Shown here: positions 31,449-42,567 of the stretch, in pieces
How positions within the stretch are numbered: the stretch's first letter is position 1
How the letters are laid out: each line of letters starts with the position of its first letter
From: Solenopsis invicta
Lineage: Eukaryota; Arthropoda; Insecta; Hymenoptera; Formicidae
Assembly: GCF_016802725.1 (NCBI RefSeq)
Contig: NC_052676.1
Location: forward strand, 9,890,436 to 9,954,435
Reading direction: 5' to 3'
Length of the DNA: 64,000 nucleotides
Position numbers and translations under genes: made by a program
Notes under the pieces: generated by a model
Seen by the model: only the letters and a program-made list of their open reading frames with translations
What the model was told of the DNA's origin: nothing
The model's database searches: none

Positions 31449-31835
31449 ATGGTTGAGTCAATCTATTTAGATCAATTTAAACAAGTTCTCTGTAAAAATC
31501 ATCTGATCATTGAACAGAAAAGTGTCATTTCTTGCGACACTGTCACGGGGAAGATGCCACAGCGGATTTGGCAAACCGCCGGTGACGCGATGTCCTCCCG
31601 TTTTGCTGACTGATGAGATTTTATTTTGTATATATATATTGCGCTGAAGATGACTCAAAATGAGTCGAAACTTCCGGAATTATTGTAATTTGTTAAAATA
31701 ACACGTTGAAAATTGTCGTGGACAAGAAATAAGCATTCGCGCATCTATATCCACGCTGACTCTCATTGGCCCTCTTGACGAGATTCAATTATTTGAAATT
31801 TTGAGAGTCTTTCACCAACTTTAATCTTATTTACG
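31449..31835 (+). repeat. Penelope pseudo-LTR, 5'
   Basis: Matches 34826-35183, sharing GATCAATTTAAACAAGTTCT, GACACTGTCACGGGGAAGATG and GACTCAAAATGAGTCGAAAC. Confidence 0.85.
31644..31671 (+). ncRNA. Hammerhead-ribozyme-like motif in pseudo-LTR
   Basis: CTGAAGA (31644-31650), one extra T, stem GACTC/GAGTC (31652-31656 with 31662-31666) and GAAAC (31667-31671). This fits the CUGANGA...GAAA hammerhead core apart from the extra T. A second CTGATGA core half lies at 31610-31616. Hammerheads are known in Penelope terminal repeats. Confidence 0.45.
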
Positions 31836-31846
31836 CTGGCTGCAAA

Positions 31847-34488
31847 ATGCGTCAAAACACTGCGTCTGTTTCTGCTCCCTCTTCTTTTTTTTATTTTATA
31901 TATACGACCTTTGGTATTTTAGCGGTTAATTATATGAACCTTTGGATAAAACACCATAGAAATGTAATTAAAAATAAGATCCGCGTTAGACTTTTAAGAA
32001 CATGTGTTAAAAAAGTATTACACCACCATCTTCACTTTATTGTTAACCGTAAGCTCAATTTTTTCCATTACCGGTCGGCACACAAATGGAATTTTCTAAC
32101 TAATCAACTTATTGAGAGATTGTTGAAAGTTGAACTGAATGATGCGTTTAGATCTGTCAACCATTCTCAACAACAAATCTTCCATCTCAGGAGACAGATT
32201 TTACGACACGTTCCTGTTAACATTTGCTATTCGTTTTTCGATATACAGAAGGCCACGTTTCAATCTCATTTAAAACAAGAACATGATAGGTTAGATAGGA
32301 AATTAAATTGGCTGATACATAAGAATAACAAACGCTTACTAAGAAAAATAAAACTAATAAGCTATTGTTATTCGTTCACTGATAGGGATAGGAACGACCC
32401 ATAATTTACAATACAAACAACGAACACATCCTCTCAGTCGCAGAAGGAGAAAGTGACCGTGAATCCGGGAGACTTTATTGATAAATTAAATAGCTCCTCA
32501 CTCTCAAATATCAGAGACAAATGGCTAGTGAATTTATCGTTCACCACTGTCCCAGAGGAGGTACAATTGCTATTGCAATTCGGGGAAAATTTTTCCATGC
32601 CAGTTTGCGATAGGAAAAATGCAATATTTGAACATATCAAAAATATTGAAAATAATTTGTTCAAGTTAAATCCGGATCAACGTCTACATATCAGAAATCT
32701 AGCTATTCCACTCATCAACAATGTTTTCTCCCTACCGCAGCAGAACAGTGAAATTGTTAACGCTTTCAATTATTTGATGAGAACTACAAAAAAGTTCCTC
32801 AGAGATAATCCGAATATAATGATAACAAAAGTCGATAAGGGCAACATCACCGTGTTCATGGACAAAGAAAATTACACGAGTAAAATGCTACTAATGTTAC
32901 ATGATCAAAATACTTACTCTAATATAAAAAAGGATCCAACTAGCACATTGACAAAGGGCGCTCGTGAATTGTTGACGAGGTGGAAGAACAAAAGTACATC
33001 ACAGAGTCTACTTTCAAGAGGGTGTATTGCAGTGATGGCAATCTCCCGAGGGCGTATGGACTCCCGAAGGTTCACAAACCTGGTGTGATACTTAAAATAA
33101 TTATCTCCTCTATCGACAGCCCTCTTTATGGTTTAGCCACGTTGTTACACGAGATTATCTCAAAAAACATTCCAGATGCCGCAAGTAAGATAAATAATAG
33201 TTTTGAATTGGTCCGTAACTTGAAGGACAAACGATTAGAACCAGGTCACGAATTAATTTCATTAGACGTTGTCTCGTTATTTACTAATATTCCCATAGGA
33301 TTAGCGTTAGAAAGCATCTCAAACAGGTGGGAATTTCTTAGGGACACTTGTAGCATCCCAAAACAGGAATTTTTAACGGCGATACAACTTGTTCTTGACT
33401 CGACTTATTTTAGTTTCGGTAATAATTTCTACAAACAAAAATTCGGGACCCCCATGGGATCTCCGTTGTCTCCGGTGATTGCGGACCTTGTTATGCGGGA
33501 TCTGGAATCCTGGGCCTTAGAAAAAATTGGGGTGCATCCACCCTTTTATTTTAGATATGTTGGTGATGTGGTGATGGCAGTTCTGGGAAATCTGATTGAC
33601 CTTACGTTAAACACGTTTAATTCGTTTTACCCCAGAATGCAGTTTACATTGGAAATAGGGGGGAACAAGATAGATTTTTTAGACGTCACCATTATTAAGA
33701 ATGAGGGTGCTCTAATTTTTGCTTGGTAATACAAGCCTACGTTTTCGGAAAGATACTTGAATTTTTTATCGGGTCACCCATTGTCTCAAAAAAGGGGAAC
33801 AATTATGGGAATGGTTGACAGAGCGTTTTTACTATCTGACCCTAAATTCCACAGTAAGAACATTGAGCTTATTGTAAACACACTCCTAACCAATGATTAT
33901 CCTGTAGAATTTATTTTCGAGACAATAAACAGCCGCCTTAAATCGCTTATCAATAAAAAGACAATTAATCAGATAGACGTGAACACAGATATTGACACAA
34001 ACAATAGAGCACCATGGTTTTTACTGCCATACATTCCTTCAATCTCCGAGAAATTTAAGACTATTACCAAGAAACTTAATGTAAAATTGTCTTTTTTCAG
34101 TCTTAATAAATTAAGCAGATTTATTAAAGTGCAGAAAGATGTTCTCCCAAATAACCATAAGAAAAATGTAGTTTACAAGATTATGTGTAAGAATTGCGAT
34201 GCTTCACACGTAGAGCAAACGAGCCGAAAATTGAAAACAAGAATCATTGAACATCGTAACCATATTAAGTGGAATACAAACAGCCACTCTGTAATCACTG
34301 AACACAGATTAAATTTTAACCATGACTTTGATTGGGAGAACATAATAATCCTAGACAATGAGCGGTTTTTGGGTAGGCGACTTACATCAGAAATGTTACA
34401 TATACAATCACAGAATAATAGCCTTAATTTGCAAACAGATACTGATTGTTTACATCATGCATATCTCTCATTACTTAACAAACTGTAA
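31847..34488 (+). pseudogene. Penelope RT and GIY-YIG endonuclease, plus copy
   Basis: Frames 31847-32404, 32453-33088, 32980-33729 and 33757-34488 carry one protein. First come basic helical N-terminal regions, with the marker ITKVDKGNITVFMDKENY near 32830. Then the RT: LPKVHKPGVILKIIISSIDSP, SLDVVSLFTNIP, GTPMGSPLSPVIADLVM, FRYVGDVVMA. Last is the GIY-YIG nuclease (NVVYKIMCKNC ... KTRIIEH). Breaks: a stop near 32404, a shift near 32985-33080, and TAA at 33727-33729 just after an IFAW sequence. YVGD replaces the catalytic YVDD. This copy is not expected to be active on its own. Confidence 0.88.
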
Positions 34489-34825
34489 CAGAGTCAATAA
34501 TTTATAAGATCAGATTCTCGTTATTTAATTTTTTTTTATGCATTAGGACAAGCTGCGAACGACTTTTCTGTTTACTCATATTTTCTTGTATTTTCTTATA
34601 GACCGTATTTATGTATTTATTTTGATCTATGTATCCCCGACTGCGTGTCTTTGCGTGCGAATCTGTAACAAGACTTTGAAACCGAACACACAGCCAGTAT
34701 ACACTTTGACTTTCGATAGAGAGCATGACCTGTTGTCGAGTGTATACGAGTGTGACAAGAGAATTAATTATTCTTACGAAATTACATCCTATCCAAGGCT
34801 TCTATCGTCCTCGTTAGTCAAGAAT

Positions 34826-35183
34826 GGGTGAGTCAATCAATTTTGATCAATTTAAACAAGTTCTGTGTAAAAAACGTCTGATCATTAAACAGAAAAGTGT
34901 CATTTCTTGCGACACTGTCACGGGGAAGATGCCACAGCGGATTTGGCAAACCGCCGATGACGCGATATCCTACCGTTTTGCTGACTGATGAGGAAATTTT
35001 ATTTTGTATATATATATCTTGCGCTGAAGATGACTCAAAATGAGTCGAAACGTCCGGAATTATTGTAATTAGTTAAAATAACACGTTGAAAATTGTCGTG
35101 GACAAGAAATAAACATTCGCACACCTATATCCGCGCTGACTCTCATTGGCCCTCTTGACGAGATTCAATTATTCAAAAGGCTA
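34826..35183 (+). repeat. Penelope pseudo-LTR, 3'
   Basis: Copy of 31449-31835. It ends near GATTCAATTATT, after which the sequence is that of element B. Confidence 0.85.
35024..35051 (+). ncRNA. Hammerhead-like motif, second copy
   Basis: CTGAAGA (35024-35030), GACTC (35032-35036), GAGTC (35042-35046), GAAAC (35047-35051); the same as at 31644. A third, reverse-strand copy with the stem intact is at 18229-18256. Confidence 0.45.
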
Positions 35184-35457
35184 AAAATCAATAGACGTAT
35201 ATACAAGCGTAAAATGCGTTTGACAAGAATATTTTCTTCTTCAACCAAAGGTGTGCCAAAACAACGCAAACGCAATGCGTTCCCCCGTTCATCCCACGCA
35301 AAACTTTTTGCGCACGAGCAACGCGGACACACACGTCTCGACCATCCAACGGAAGACTCCTCGCGCGCAAGCAACGTGGACGCAACGCATCTCTAATATT
35401 CAAAGCAGAACCTCCCGCACTAATATAAACATTTTTGAAAGGACTTAGCTGTGGTAA

Positions 35458-35676
35458 TTATTCGAAGCGTAGTAACGCGTCATCTTTTTGCTGCAAACGA
35501 GTAAGAAGCTCTGCCTCTCGTTCCTGCTGTAACCTTCTATCCTCCCGAAGTGTAAAAAGCTTTTTGCGAAGAACTCGTAACGTTTCACTTTCGTTGAGTT
35601 GTGCCGGCATTGCAGGACAATACCTCTTTTTGAGCTGAATTCCTTTTGTGCACGATGAGGTTGCCGAAGTCATCAT
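35458..35676 (-). pseudogene. Element B gag-like N-terminus (fragment)
   Basis: A 72-codon frame opening about 40 bp after the 5' LTR of element B, as expected of a gag start. Its second half is a charged helix (LRVLRKKLFTLREDRRLQ, then LLTRLQQKDDALLRF), likely a coiled coil. It stops near 35458 and I find no capsid, zinc knuckle or protease downstream. The Penelope insertion lies 275 bp further on. Identification rests on position and coiled-coil character only. Confidence 0.45.
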
Positions 35677-35696
35677 TTAACAATCCGTCCGTCAAC

Positions 35697-35713
35697 GATC
35701 GGACGATCCCCCA
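35697..35713 (-). promoter_or_regulatory. Element B primer binding site (tRNA-Pro-like)
   Basis: Minus-strand TGGGGGATCGTCCGATC, a few bases after the 5' LTR. It resembles the tRNA-Pro site TGGGGGCTCGTCCGGG. Confidence 0.6.
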
Positions 35714-35716
35714 AAA

Positions 35717-36000
35717 TGTTATGTCCGTCTCACTTGACACTCGCGTAATAATAACACGGATTTTTTAAAAAGAACTTTAATGCAAAAACTAAGAACACAG
35801 TAAAACAGAATATGGTATACGGTATTTCGCACAAGAAACGGAATTGCTCGCACAAACGTCAATACCGTTCAAGCGCCCAAATCGTACTCAGATGTCAAAC
35901 TATTTACATCTCCGTCCTAGAGACGATGTTCTTTTTGCGTCAATCACTTCATATCGATCAACTCAAGCGAAACGCAAGAACAAGACCGAAGGACATGACA
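35717..36000 (-). repeat. Element B 5' LTR
   Basis: 284 bp, TGTTATGTCC to GGACATGACA, paired with 13303-13593. Confidence 0.88.
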
Positions 36001-36049
36001 ATACTGTATTTAAAATATTGTCCATCGCTAGCGATTACTTTTACCTATT

Positions 36050-37048
36050 TTTCTGGCAATTTATAGATTCCGTCGTGGAAAAAGTGTTCATTTCCTGAAG
36101 CGAAGAATAAATCAAGCCAATTTTTGATACTCTGTTCTGAAGTAAAGCGTAGTCCAGTCAAAGTGTTCTGCATTAATCGAAACAAATGGTAGTCGGAAGG
36201 GGTAAGATCTGGGCTATAAGGCGGGTGAGCCAGAACTTCCTATCCGCTATTTTACATATAATTTTTAACGAGAACAGCAACATGAAGCAAAGCGTTGTCA
36301 TGTTGAAAGATTATTAACTCATGTCTGGTCGCATATTCTGGACGTTTTTTGGCTATAGCTCCCTTTAAACAAATTAATTGTTGCCTGTAAAAGTTTCCCG
36401 TTATGGTTTTACCAGGTTTTAGCAGCTCATAGTGTATCACACCCTTCTGATTCCCGAAATACAGAGCATTACCTTGGCACCATAGATATTTGGTTTTGGC
36501 GTTGATGTTCCTGCTTGCCCGGGCTTCATACCGAGCTTTATACCGGGATTTTCTGCGTTTCAGGTTGTCGTAGTGATTCCATTTTTGTCCCCGATAATGG
36601 TTCGATGCAGAAAAAACTTCTTTTTGTACCGTTCAAGCAACATTTTGGACCTGCAAATTGTTGTTCAACATCTCTCGGTTTCAATTTGTATGGGATCCAA
36701 TTTCCTTGCTTTTAGATGTATTCCGCGGCTTTGAGTCGTTTCAAAATAGCTTGTTGAGTAACTTCCAATGTTTTTGTAAACTTTTCTTGCGTTTGAAATA
36801 AATCTTGATCGAGTAATGTTTCTAATTCTTCATCTTCAAACTTTTTTGGTTGGTTCGAACGCTTTTTGTCTTCAACAGTAGAATCATCATTTTTAAATCG
36901 TCGAAACCATACTCTACAAGATTTACCCAATGGTGCAGATTCACCATACACTTTCACAAGCATTCAATGCGCTACAGCTTTTCTTCCAATTGAAACAGAA
37001 AATCAAAACTTCTCGCAAATAGTGCTTATTTGGAACAAAACTTGACAT
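36050..37048 (-). pseudogene. mauritiana-type mariner transposase remnant
   Basis: Starts at ATG 37048 with FVPNKHYLREVLIFCFNWKK, the conserved mariner opening also seen in the copy at 58126-59411. Later fragments include WFRRFKNDDSTVEDKKRS and FEDEELETLLDQD (36963-36712), and YELLKPGKTITG and FQHDNALLHVAVLVKNY (36440-36252) with the second catalytic Asp. The DD34D end (PPYSPD...DYHLF) is readable near 36230-36190. Multiple shifts and stops break it, so no active enzyme is expected. The pieces show the whole gene was present before decay. Confidence 0.82.
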
Positions 37049-37220
37049 TTTCAACGCAGAAAAAATTAAACTTGTTGTGCAAAACTCAAAAGCTTGTAAA
37101 CAATATTTGTTTGGCAGATGTTGACACTTCACAATACAGCAAAAATCAACTACCGCCGTCAACCATTTATGACACTAGAGCAATCTTTTGAAAACGGACT
37201 GAACTAAGTTGCACACCCAA

Positions 37221-37663
37221 TATTTCTGTTCATCAGTTTACATAGACTCGGATTAAGCCAAATTTGCCGCTCCCTATTCAAACGTTCGGCATGTGTGTGT
37301 GTGCGTGCGTGCGTGCGTGTGTGATAAGTCTCAAATAAGATATGATAGACTCTATCGTGAAATGGTGATTAAAATACATAGATATCAGTGTTTGGCTAAA
37401 GTCTGATAGAACACTATTAATATTTCTTATTTAAACAATTAAAATTGTCAACTTTGTATTTTCTGGACAAGAAACAATAGCATTTCTGTTCATCAGTTTA
37501 GATAAACTTTGATTGAGTCGGATATGCTGGTTTTGTATTCAGACGATATTTGAGATGTGTAAATGTCACATAAAGTGTGATAGACTCAATCGTGAAATGG
37601 CGATTAAAATACATAAGTAACAGTGTTCGGCTAAAATCTATTAAAATATTGTATATATTCTTT
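37221..37663. repeat. 235-bp satellite, block 2
   Basis: Resumes with TATTTCTGTTCATCAG, exactly where block 1 was interrupted. It includes a (GTGC)n/(GT)n run near 37295 and ends with the cttt duplication (37660-37663) of Gypsy-2. Confidence 0.88.
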
Positions 37664-38155
37664 TGTTACGTCCAACCTAGTGGTAAAAGGGGTTTATCGT
37701 GATTATAAAGGAAAAGGGAGGTAGGCAAGGAAGAACGTAACAAACAATACTCGTACGCGCGTGTTAAGGAGGGCGGGCACGAGTCAAGGGCGTGAAAAAT
37801 TCAGATATGGGTCAGTATGTCGAGAGACCCTACGACCGATATCCTATTTCACGCCGCAGTCAGTCCCTTTTTGAGCCAACGAATCTAATCGTTTTAACTC
37901 GGGATAGGACTAAGTGCAATCTTTTTATTCAGAGCGAGAGATGATGGAAGGTCAGTGAATAAATGAGATAATTATTTAATGAACATTAATTTCATTCTAA
38001 CACTTCCCAAGAGGATTAAAATAGTGGTGATTACATTATACATTTATTATTGTATATAAAGATAACGTATATAATGCTAATAAAATAGAGGTTTCCTTTT
38101 ACTCGAAATACAATTTTTGTCGTGTTATTCTATTAGAGTGCAACTTAAGTTTTAG

Positions 38156-38171
<16 letters not shown>

Positions 38172-38244
<73 letters not shown>
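38172..38244. repeat. (TG)n microsatellite in 3' LTR
   Basis: 73 bp of TG, next to a (TA)n run. The matching tract in the other LTR (55747-55789) is 43 bp. Confidence 0.98.
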
Positions 38245-38246
<2 letters not shown>

Positions 38247-38283
38247 GGGATTGGAAGCAATATGTTGAGATAAATTTATTACT

Positions 38284-38655
38284 CTAAAATTTCGTAGATG
38301 ACGGCGGAGCTGGGGGAAAAAGATTTAGAAATGCGTTCTTGGGGACAAGGTGAAAATTTGGATAGGTAGAGGGGAGAGAGACTGGTATAGTGGCTTCGGG
38401 TGGGAGGTTCGGTAGAACGGAGCGAAGCTCTTCAAAGACAAATTCATGAGGGCCGAGGGCATACGTGCCTTCGGGGAGAGGGGATGGAGCGACGGGATAT
38501 GACGAGACGAGTGACTCTAACGTCTGGTGAGGACCGGGAGCGAAATAAAATCGAGGAAGGGGAGGTTCGTAAGGGATTTCTTCCAGTATTTCTATACTGT
38601 GAGTAGGGGAGGGGGGAGGAGAGCAAAGACAAATTTCTTCGTATAGGAATTCCAC
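38284..38655 (-). pseudogene. LTR-encoded Pro-rich ORF, 3' LTR copy (frameshifted)
   Basis: 123 codons remain of the 190-codon ORF at 55824-56396. The shared part begins at EFLYEEICLCSPPPSPTHS. Upstream, two small losses relative to the other LTR (2 bp near 38742, 11 bp near 38800) put the first third out of frame. A 6-bp difference adds two residues without a shift. The C-terminal end also differs through small indels near 38290-38310. No known domain. Confidence 0.6.
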
Positions 38656-39519
38656 GCTAGCGGTGGAATTTGCTGGAGAAGCGGGACTACTCGAGATTGT
38701 TAGTGTCGAAGATATTGAGAGAGCGGGTGAAGGGGGTTGAAAATATCGCGGGTTGTTCGGGTTCCTGAGTAGTCCGAGAGAAGTCCTCGTAAGTGGCGTC
38801 GAACCCCGGGGAGTGGCTCTGGACGGGAGCGCGAATTTCTCACTTGAGAATGATTAAATGTTAAATAAAAAAAAGGAAAAGAAAATAATAAAAAAAAGGG
38901 GGGGGTGAATGTTCAGAGACTCACTGTTCGAAAAATCCTCGAGCCACCTCTGTAGTGGAACTCGTGTAGTGGTCCGAACCCGTAAGAGATCTGGTCACAG
39001 TGACTCCGTGGATCCGCGACAGTCTATGGTGGTGGACGGCGAGCACGGTTCCAAGTATAAGATGATGCCCTCACTCGCGAGAGAATTAGTTGTGAAATTT
39101 CACCAAGTTTTTGAGTTCGGCACCTTGCACTAGGAGAACTTATTGCCACAAATGACTAAGTTTTAATGAGGTTCGACCGCACAGACTCGAGCATTCAGGA
39201 TGCCACGGACTATGCGACGAGTAGGATCGGGAAGGTAGTGATGGTAGTGATCGCTCCGCTGGAAAATTCTCTATTTTATACTATTGCTTCCTTTGTCTTA
39301 AGAGGGCCGCGTGCACCAATTTTGTTGTCTAAACGCCTACGCCCGGCCTAACCCTTTGCCTACGGGTCACGTGTCCGGCATCGAGTTACGCCGTCCATTC
39401 AACAGGTCTCGTCACTTCTTTCTCGGTAATTATTGTTATGAGAACGTGCGTGACCCGTCATCTAATCACTAAAAATTGTCACAGATTTTGATTTAGTGTT
39501 CTATGGGCACTAAGTTTCT

Positions 39520-39559
39520 GGAAGCCGAAAGTGATGTATACTTGTGCCTTTCGGCTTCC
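39520..39559. other. 12-bp perfect hairpin in Gypsy-2 LTR
   Basis: GGAAGCCGAAAG (39520-39531) pairs with CTTTCGGCTTCC (39548-39559) around a 16-nt loop. It is kept intact in the other LTR at 57073-57112. Confidence 0.9.
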
Positions 39560-39913
39560 TGATTTTTATGTTTACCGATGGAGTTTTATACGTTTCCGGG
39601 GTCGAGCAACGTGTTACCTCGAAGGGCTCCCATAAATTATTTTTTGTGTCAGCGAGTTTATTCGTCCAGCTAATATCACGATGACCTTGTTATTTGACAC
39701 TTCTTTATAATTTATGGTGCTTTGATTTGCGACATTTCTTTTATAATTTATGATGTTTTGATTTTTGTAACATTTCTCACTTCCTTCAGTGGCGTATTTA
39801 TGTCTTACTGTATTCCCGGAAATCAAAGTGAGATTAAGTGGGTCATCGTTGCTCGGCCTCCGTCGCATAGTGTATCTGTCGTCAAAAGAAAAGAATCGTT
39901 ACGTTGCTAGACA

Positions 39914-39922
39914 CCCCCCGAC
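39914..39922 (-). promoter_or_regulatory. Gypsy-2 polypurine tract
   Basis: Minus-strand GTCGGGGGG, ending directly at the 3' LTR. Confidence 0.7.
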
Positions 39923-40414
39923 TTAGACAAATGTTGGGGGTACGCAACATTTGCAAGAAAATTGATTCTTTTCTTTTGGCGACCGTTAGTTTCTGTATCA
40001 AATAGAAAAAGAAGGTCCATATCTAAGTTTATTGTTTTGATATGCATTTGGAAATTATATAGAGACAGAAAAGAAAAAGGCGACCACCAAATCCCCTTCC
40101 TTTTTCTTTCGTGTTTCTAGCTGCTTATTTATTTAGTATTTGAATATTATAAAGCATGCATATAGCGTTAAAAATTTGCTTTGCTCTTAACAAACAATTT
40201 GACATAATTCTTATGCGAGAGAGAAATATAGATATACATATTCTTATACAACAATATATTAAAAGAAAATATCGTTAATATATATATATATATGTGTGTT
40301 ATATAGTCTATTTTATTTTATTATATATATATTTTTTATAACAATTTTTTTTTTTTCAAATATGTACATTTTTGTTTGTTTACTAACGCTAGAATTTTGC
40401 TTTATTTTTATCAT

Positions 40415-40453
<39 letters not shown>
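39923..40453. other. Gypsy-2 3' noncoding segment
   Basis: AT-rich, with (TA)n runs near 40280 and 40420-40453. No coding frame of note. It continues at 43093-43335 on the other side of the DD41D-2 insertion. Confidence 0.6.
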
Positions 40454-40456
<3 letters not shown>

Positions 40457-40757
40457 GGTGTTTCAGATCACCCGTACACCCCTTTTCTCTTCGCAGGATT
40501 AGGACCAATCAAAAATATGTTCAGACAAAAGTTGTAGGGTTTCAAAAGGTCTATTCAATGATCTTATCAGTTTGACCTTGGATGGCGTCGCCAAAGTCAG
40601 ATCGAAATCACATTAAGTTTTTTAAATGAAATACCCTATTTTTGGTTCCAGAATCTAATAGCTGGTGTCAAGACCTTTCCAAAACACTACAAGAAAGTTT
40701 ATTTTCGTTGACTACTTTCCGAGTTGTGCTGCTTGAAAGTTACACTACCGCCAACAC
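40454..40757 (+). repeat. Left inverted repeat of DD41D-2
   Basis: Pairs with 42832-43092, ending at GTTACACTACCGCCA. Long stretches match the DD41D-1 repeat, including GAATCTAATAGCTGGTGTC. Confidence 0.88.
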
Positions 40758-41190
40758 CATGTAAATAACAATATAAAATCAAGCGTTACGCAGAAAGCCG
40801 TACAGCCGACACAAAGAAAGTAAACACGCGAGCCGGGCCAACAAAAACAGATCATGAAAAATCGTGAAAGTTAGCTGTCGCGACCGTAGATAGTCACATA
40901 CATATGTATGTCATAATATTATGTAATTACATTATTACTTTAACAGTAGCACACGAGCAATAACGAGCGCGGCTTTCTGCGTAACGATGTCTACCTCGTG
41001 ATTTTATACATATTGTTATTTGCATAGGATGTAGTAGAGATGTATTCACCACAACGCTATTGTGACTCAACTCAACACGAGTGACAATAACTCTCTCAAA
41101 CTTGTCACCTACGTCTTCAATAACCGTCATATCAGTATCAATCGCGCAACAAAAATCCCACCCTCTTTATTAGTCTAGGTTTATTTAGCC

Positions 41191-42256
41191 ATGTCCTATT
41201 CCAATGAAGAAGCATATGATATGCTGCTAATTTTAGGTGAGTGTCGAGGTACATTCATTGCAGCGGAAAGATTCTGGCGGGAACGTTATCCTGATCGGAC
41301 TCCTCACTCGCGAAATGTTTTTTCACGTTTGGCTAAACGAATCAAAATTAAAGGTGTCGTTCAGTCTCAACATAACAAAGGTACACAAATTCGTCGTCCG
41401 ATTATGGATGAAAGAACAGTGAAAATTCTTGCATCGACAGAATTGAACCCTTATGATTCTTTAAGACGACGAGAACAAGATTCTGGTGTTAGTAAAATCA
41501 GTGTTTGGCGCATTCTAAAAAATAACAAATTTCACCCTTACAGAATGTCTGTTCATCAAGCGTTGAATTATAACGATATTAGACAGAGACTTGTATTTTG
41601 CAACTTTATAAGACAGCAACCACTTGATTTCCACTTGAAAATTTTATTTTCTGACGAATGTACACTTAAAAGTGATGGATCTGTTAATACTTGGAACTCT
41701 CGTTATTGGGCACAAAATAATCCTCACTGGTTGAGAGAAGTAGATCATCAAACCATTTGGAAAGTCAATGTTTGGTGTGGAATTATTGGAAGTCAAATCA
41801 TAGGTCCTGTTTTCTTTGACGAAAATCTAAACGGTGATAGATATTCCGCCTTGATAATGACAGATCTTCCTGTCTTACTAGAAAATATTCCTCTGCAATT
41901 GCGCCTGAACATGTGGTTCCAACAAGATGCATGTCCGTCTCATACATCGAGAGTTGCTCGTGCGGCATTAAATACTATGTTCCCCGACAAGTGGATAGGC
42001 AAATACGGTCCAATCAATTATCCACCCCGATCACCAGATCTCACCGTCCTTGATTACTATTTCTGGGGAAGGATAAAAAACTTGGTCTATCATGAACGTT
42101 CGACTATGAGGGATAATATGATTCGTAGAATAAGTGAAGCAATTCGATCCTTGGAATCGTGCCGAGGAAATTCTTCGAGCAACCAATGATTTTCAAAATA
42201 GAGTTGATGCTTGCATCGCAGAGAATGGTGCTCACTTTGAACATTTAGTCGCTTAA
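41191..42256 (+). pseudogene. DD41D mariner transposase, C-terminal frameshift
   Basis: Starts MSYSNEEAYDMLLILGECRG and keeps the same organisation as DD41D-1. The motifs are SDECTLKSDGSVN, QQDACPSHTS and PPRSPDLTVLDYYFWG, with 41 residues between the second and third Asp. The catalytic core is open. Near 42160 a shift ends the frame early (stop at 42187-42189). The family C-terminus (RATNDFQNRVDACI, ending HFEHLVA) continues in another frame to the TAA at 42254-42256. About the last 30 residues are lost, so activity is doubtful. Protein similarity to DD41D-1 is moderate (roughly half identical by eye). Confidence 0.9.
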
Positions 42257-42280
42257 CAAAACATACACTCATTCATTCCC

Positions 42281-42567
42281 GAACGTGAAAGGCAAGGGGA
42301 GTCACGTGAATCAAGCACCCCAAACGTGAGAGGCAAGGGGACTCACGTGAATCAAGCACCCCAAACGTGAGAGGCAAGGGGACTCACGTGAATCAAGCAC
42401 CCCAAACGTGAGAGGCAAGGGGACTCACGTGAATCAAGCACCCCAAACGTGAGAGGCAAGGGGACTCACGTGAATCAAGCACCCCAAACGTGAGAGGCAA
42501 GGGGATTCACGTGAATCAAGCACCACAAACGTGAGAGGCAAGGGGACTCACGTGAATCAAGCACCCC
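42281..42567. repeat. 41-bp hairpin minisatellite downstream of DD41D-2 transposase
   Basis: Seven units of exactly 41 bp, starting at 42281 and then every 41 bp to 42527. Each contains arms ACGTGAG and CTCACGT around AGGCAAGGGGA, then AAGCACCCC. The first unit has one mismatch in the arm. Confidence 0.95.

Larger units (their letters stand above)
31449..35183 (+). mobile_element. Penelope-like element, plus copy
   Basis: A pseudo-LTR at 31449-31835, a coding region in several frames (31847-34488), a 3' region, and a repeat of the pseudo-LTR at 34826-35183. It is fused head-to-head with the truncated minus copy at about 31448. Inverted or tandem partial copies are common for Penelope elements. 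Near-identity of the two copies suggests a recent origin. Confidence 0.88.
13303..36000 (-). mobile_element. LTR retroelement B, heavily interrupted
   Basis: LTRs of 291 and 284 bp (13303-13593 and 35717-36000) begin TGTTATGTCC and end GGACATGACA, flanked by atac (13299-13302 and 36001-36004). After removing the LINE and Penelope insertions, the internal region is only about 1.9 kb (13594-14852, 17975-18069, 35184-35716). The only coding trace is a short gag-like frame. It therefore looks like a non-autonomous LTR element. Orientation is set by the tRNA-Pro-like primer site beside the right LTR and the purine tract (GAAGAGCGGGGGC) beside the left one. Confidence 0.82.
13228..37220 (-). mobile_element. 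mariner (mauritiana type), interrupted
   Basis: Terminal inverted repeats TTGGGTGTACAACTTA and TAAGTTGCACACCCAA (with an intervening mismatch) are flanked by TA on both sides (13226-13227, 37221-37222), inside the satellite. Removing the LTR element B insertion (13303-36000 plus its TSD) leaves about 1.29 kb, the normal mariner length. Only 75 bp lie left of the insertion; the transposase remnants lie to the right. Confidence 0.88.
37664..39913 (-). repeat. Gypsy-2 3' LTR
   Basis: 2250 bp, collinear with 55233-57471. Its outer U3 end reads TGTCTAGCAACG instead of TGTTACGTCCAGCAACG. It carries a (TG)n run of 73 bp (38172-38244) and a hairpin at 39520-39559. Confidence 0.93.

Noticed and set aside
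38172..38244. Long (TG)n as Z-DNA regulator of Gypsy-2
   Set aside because: Length differs greatly between the two LTRs and nothing else supports a role; recorded as a microsatellite.
42281..42567. CRISPR-like regular array
   Set aside because: Units are contiguous tandem repeats with no variable spacers, in a eukaryotic transposon.
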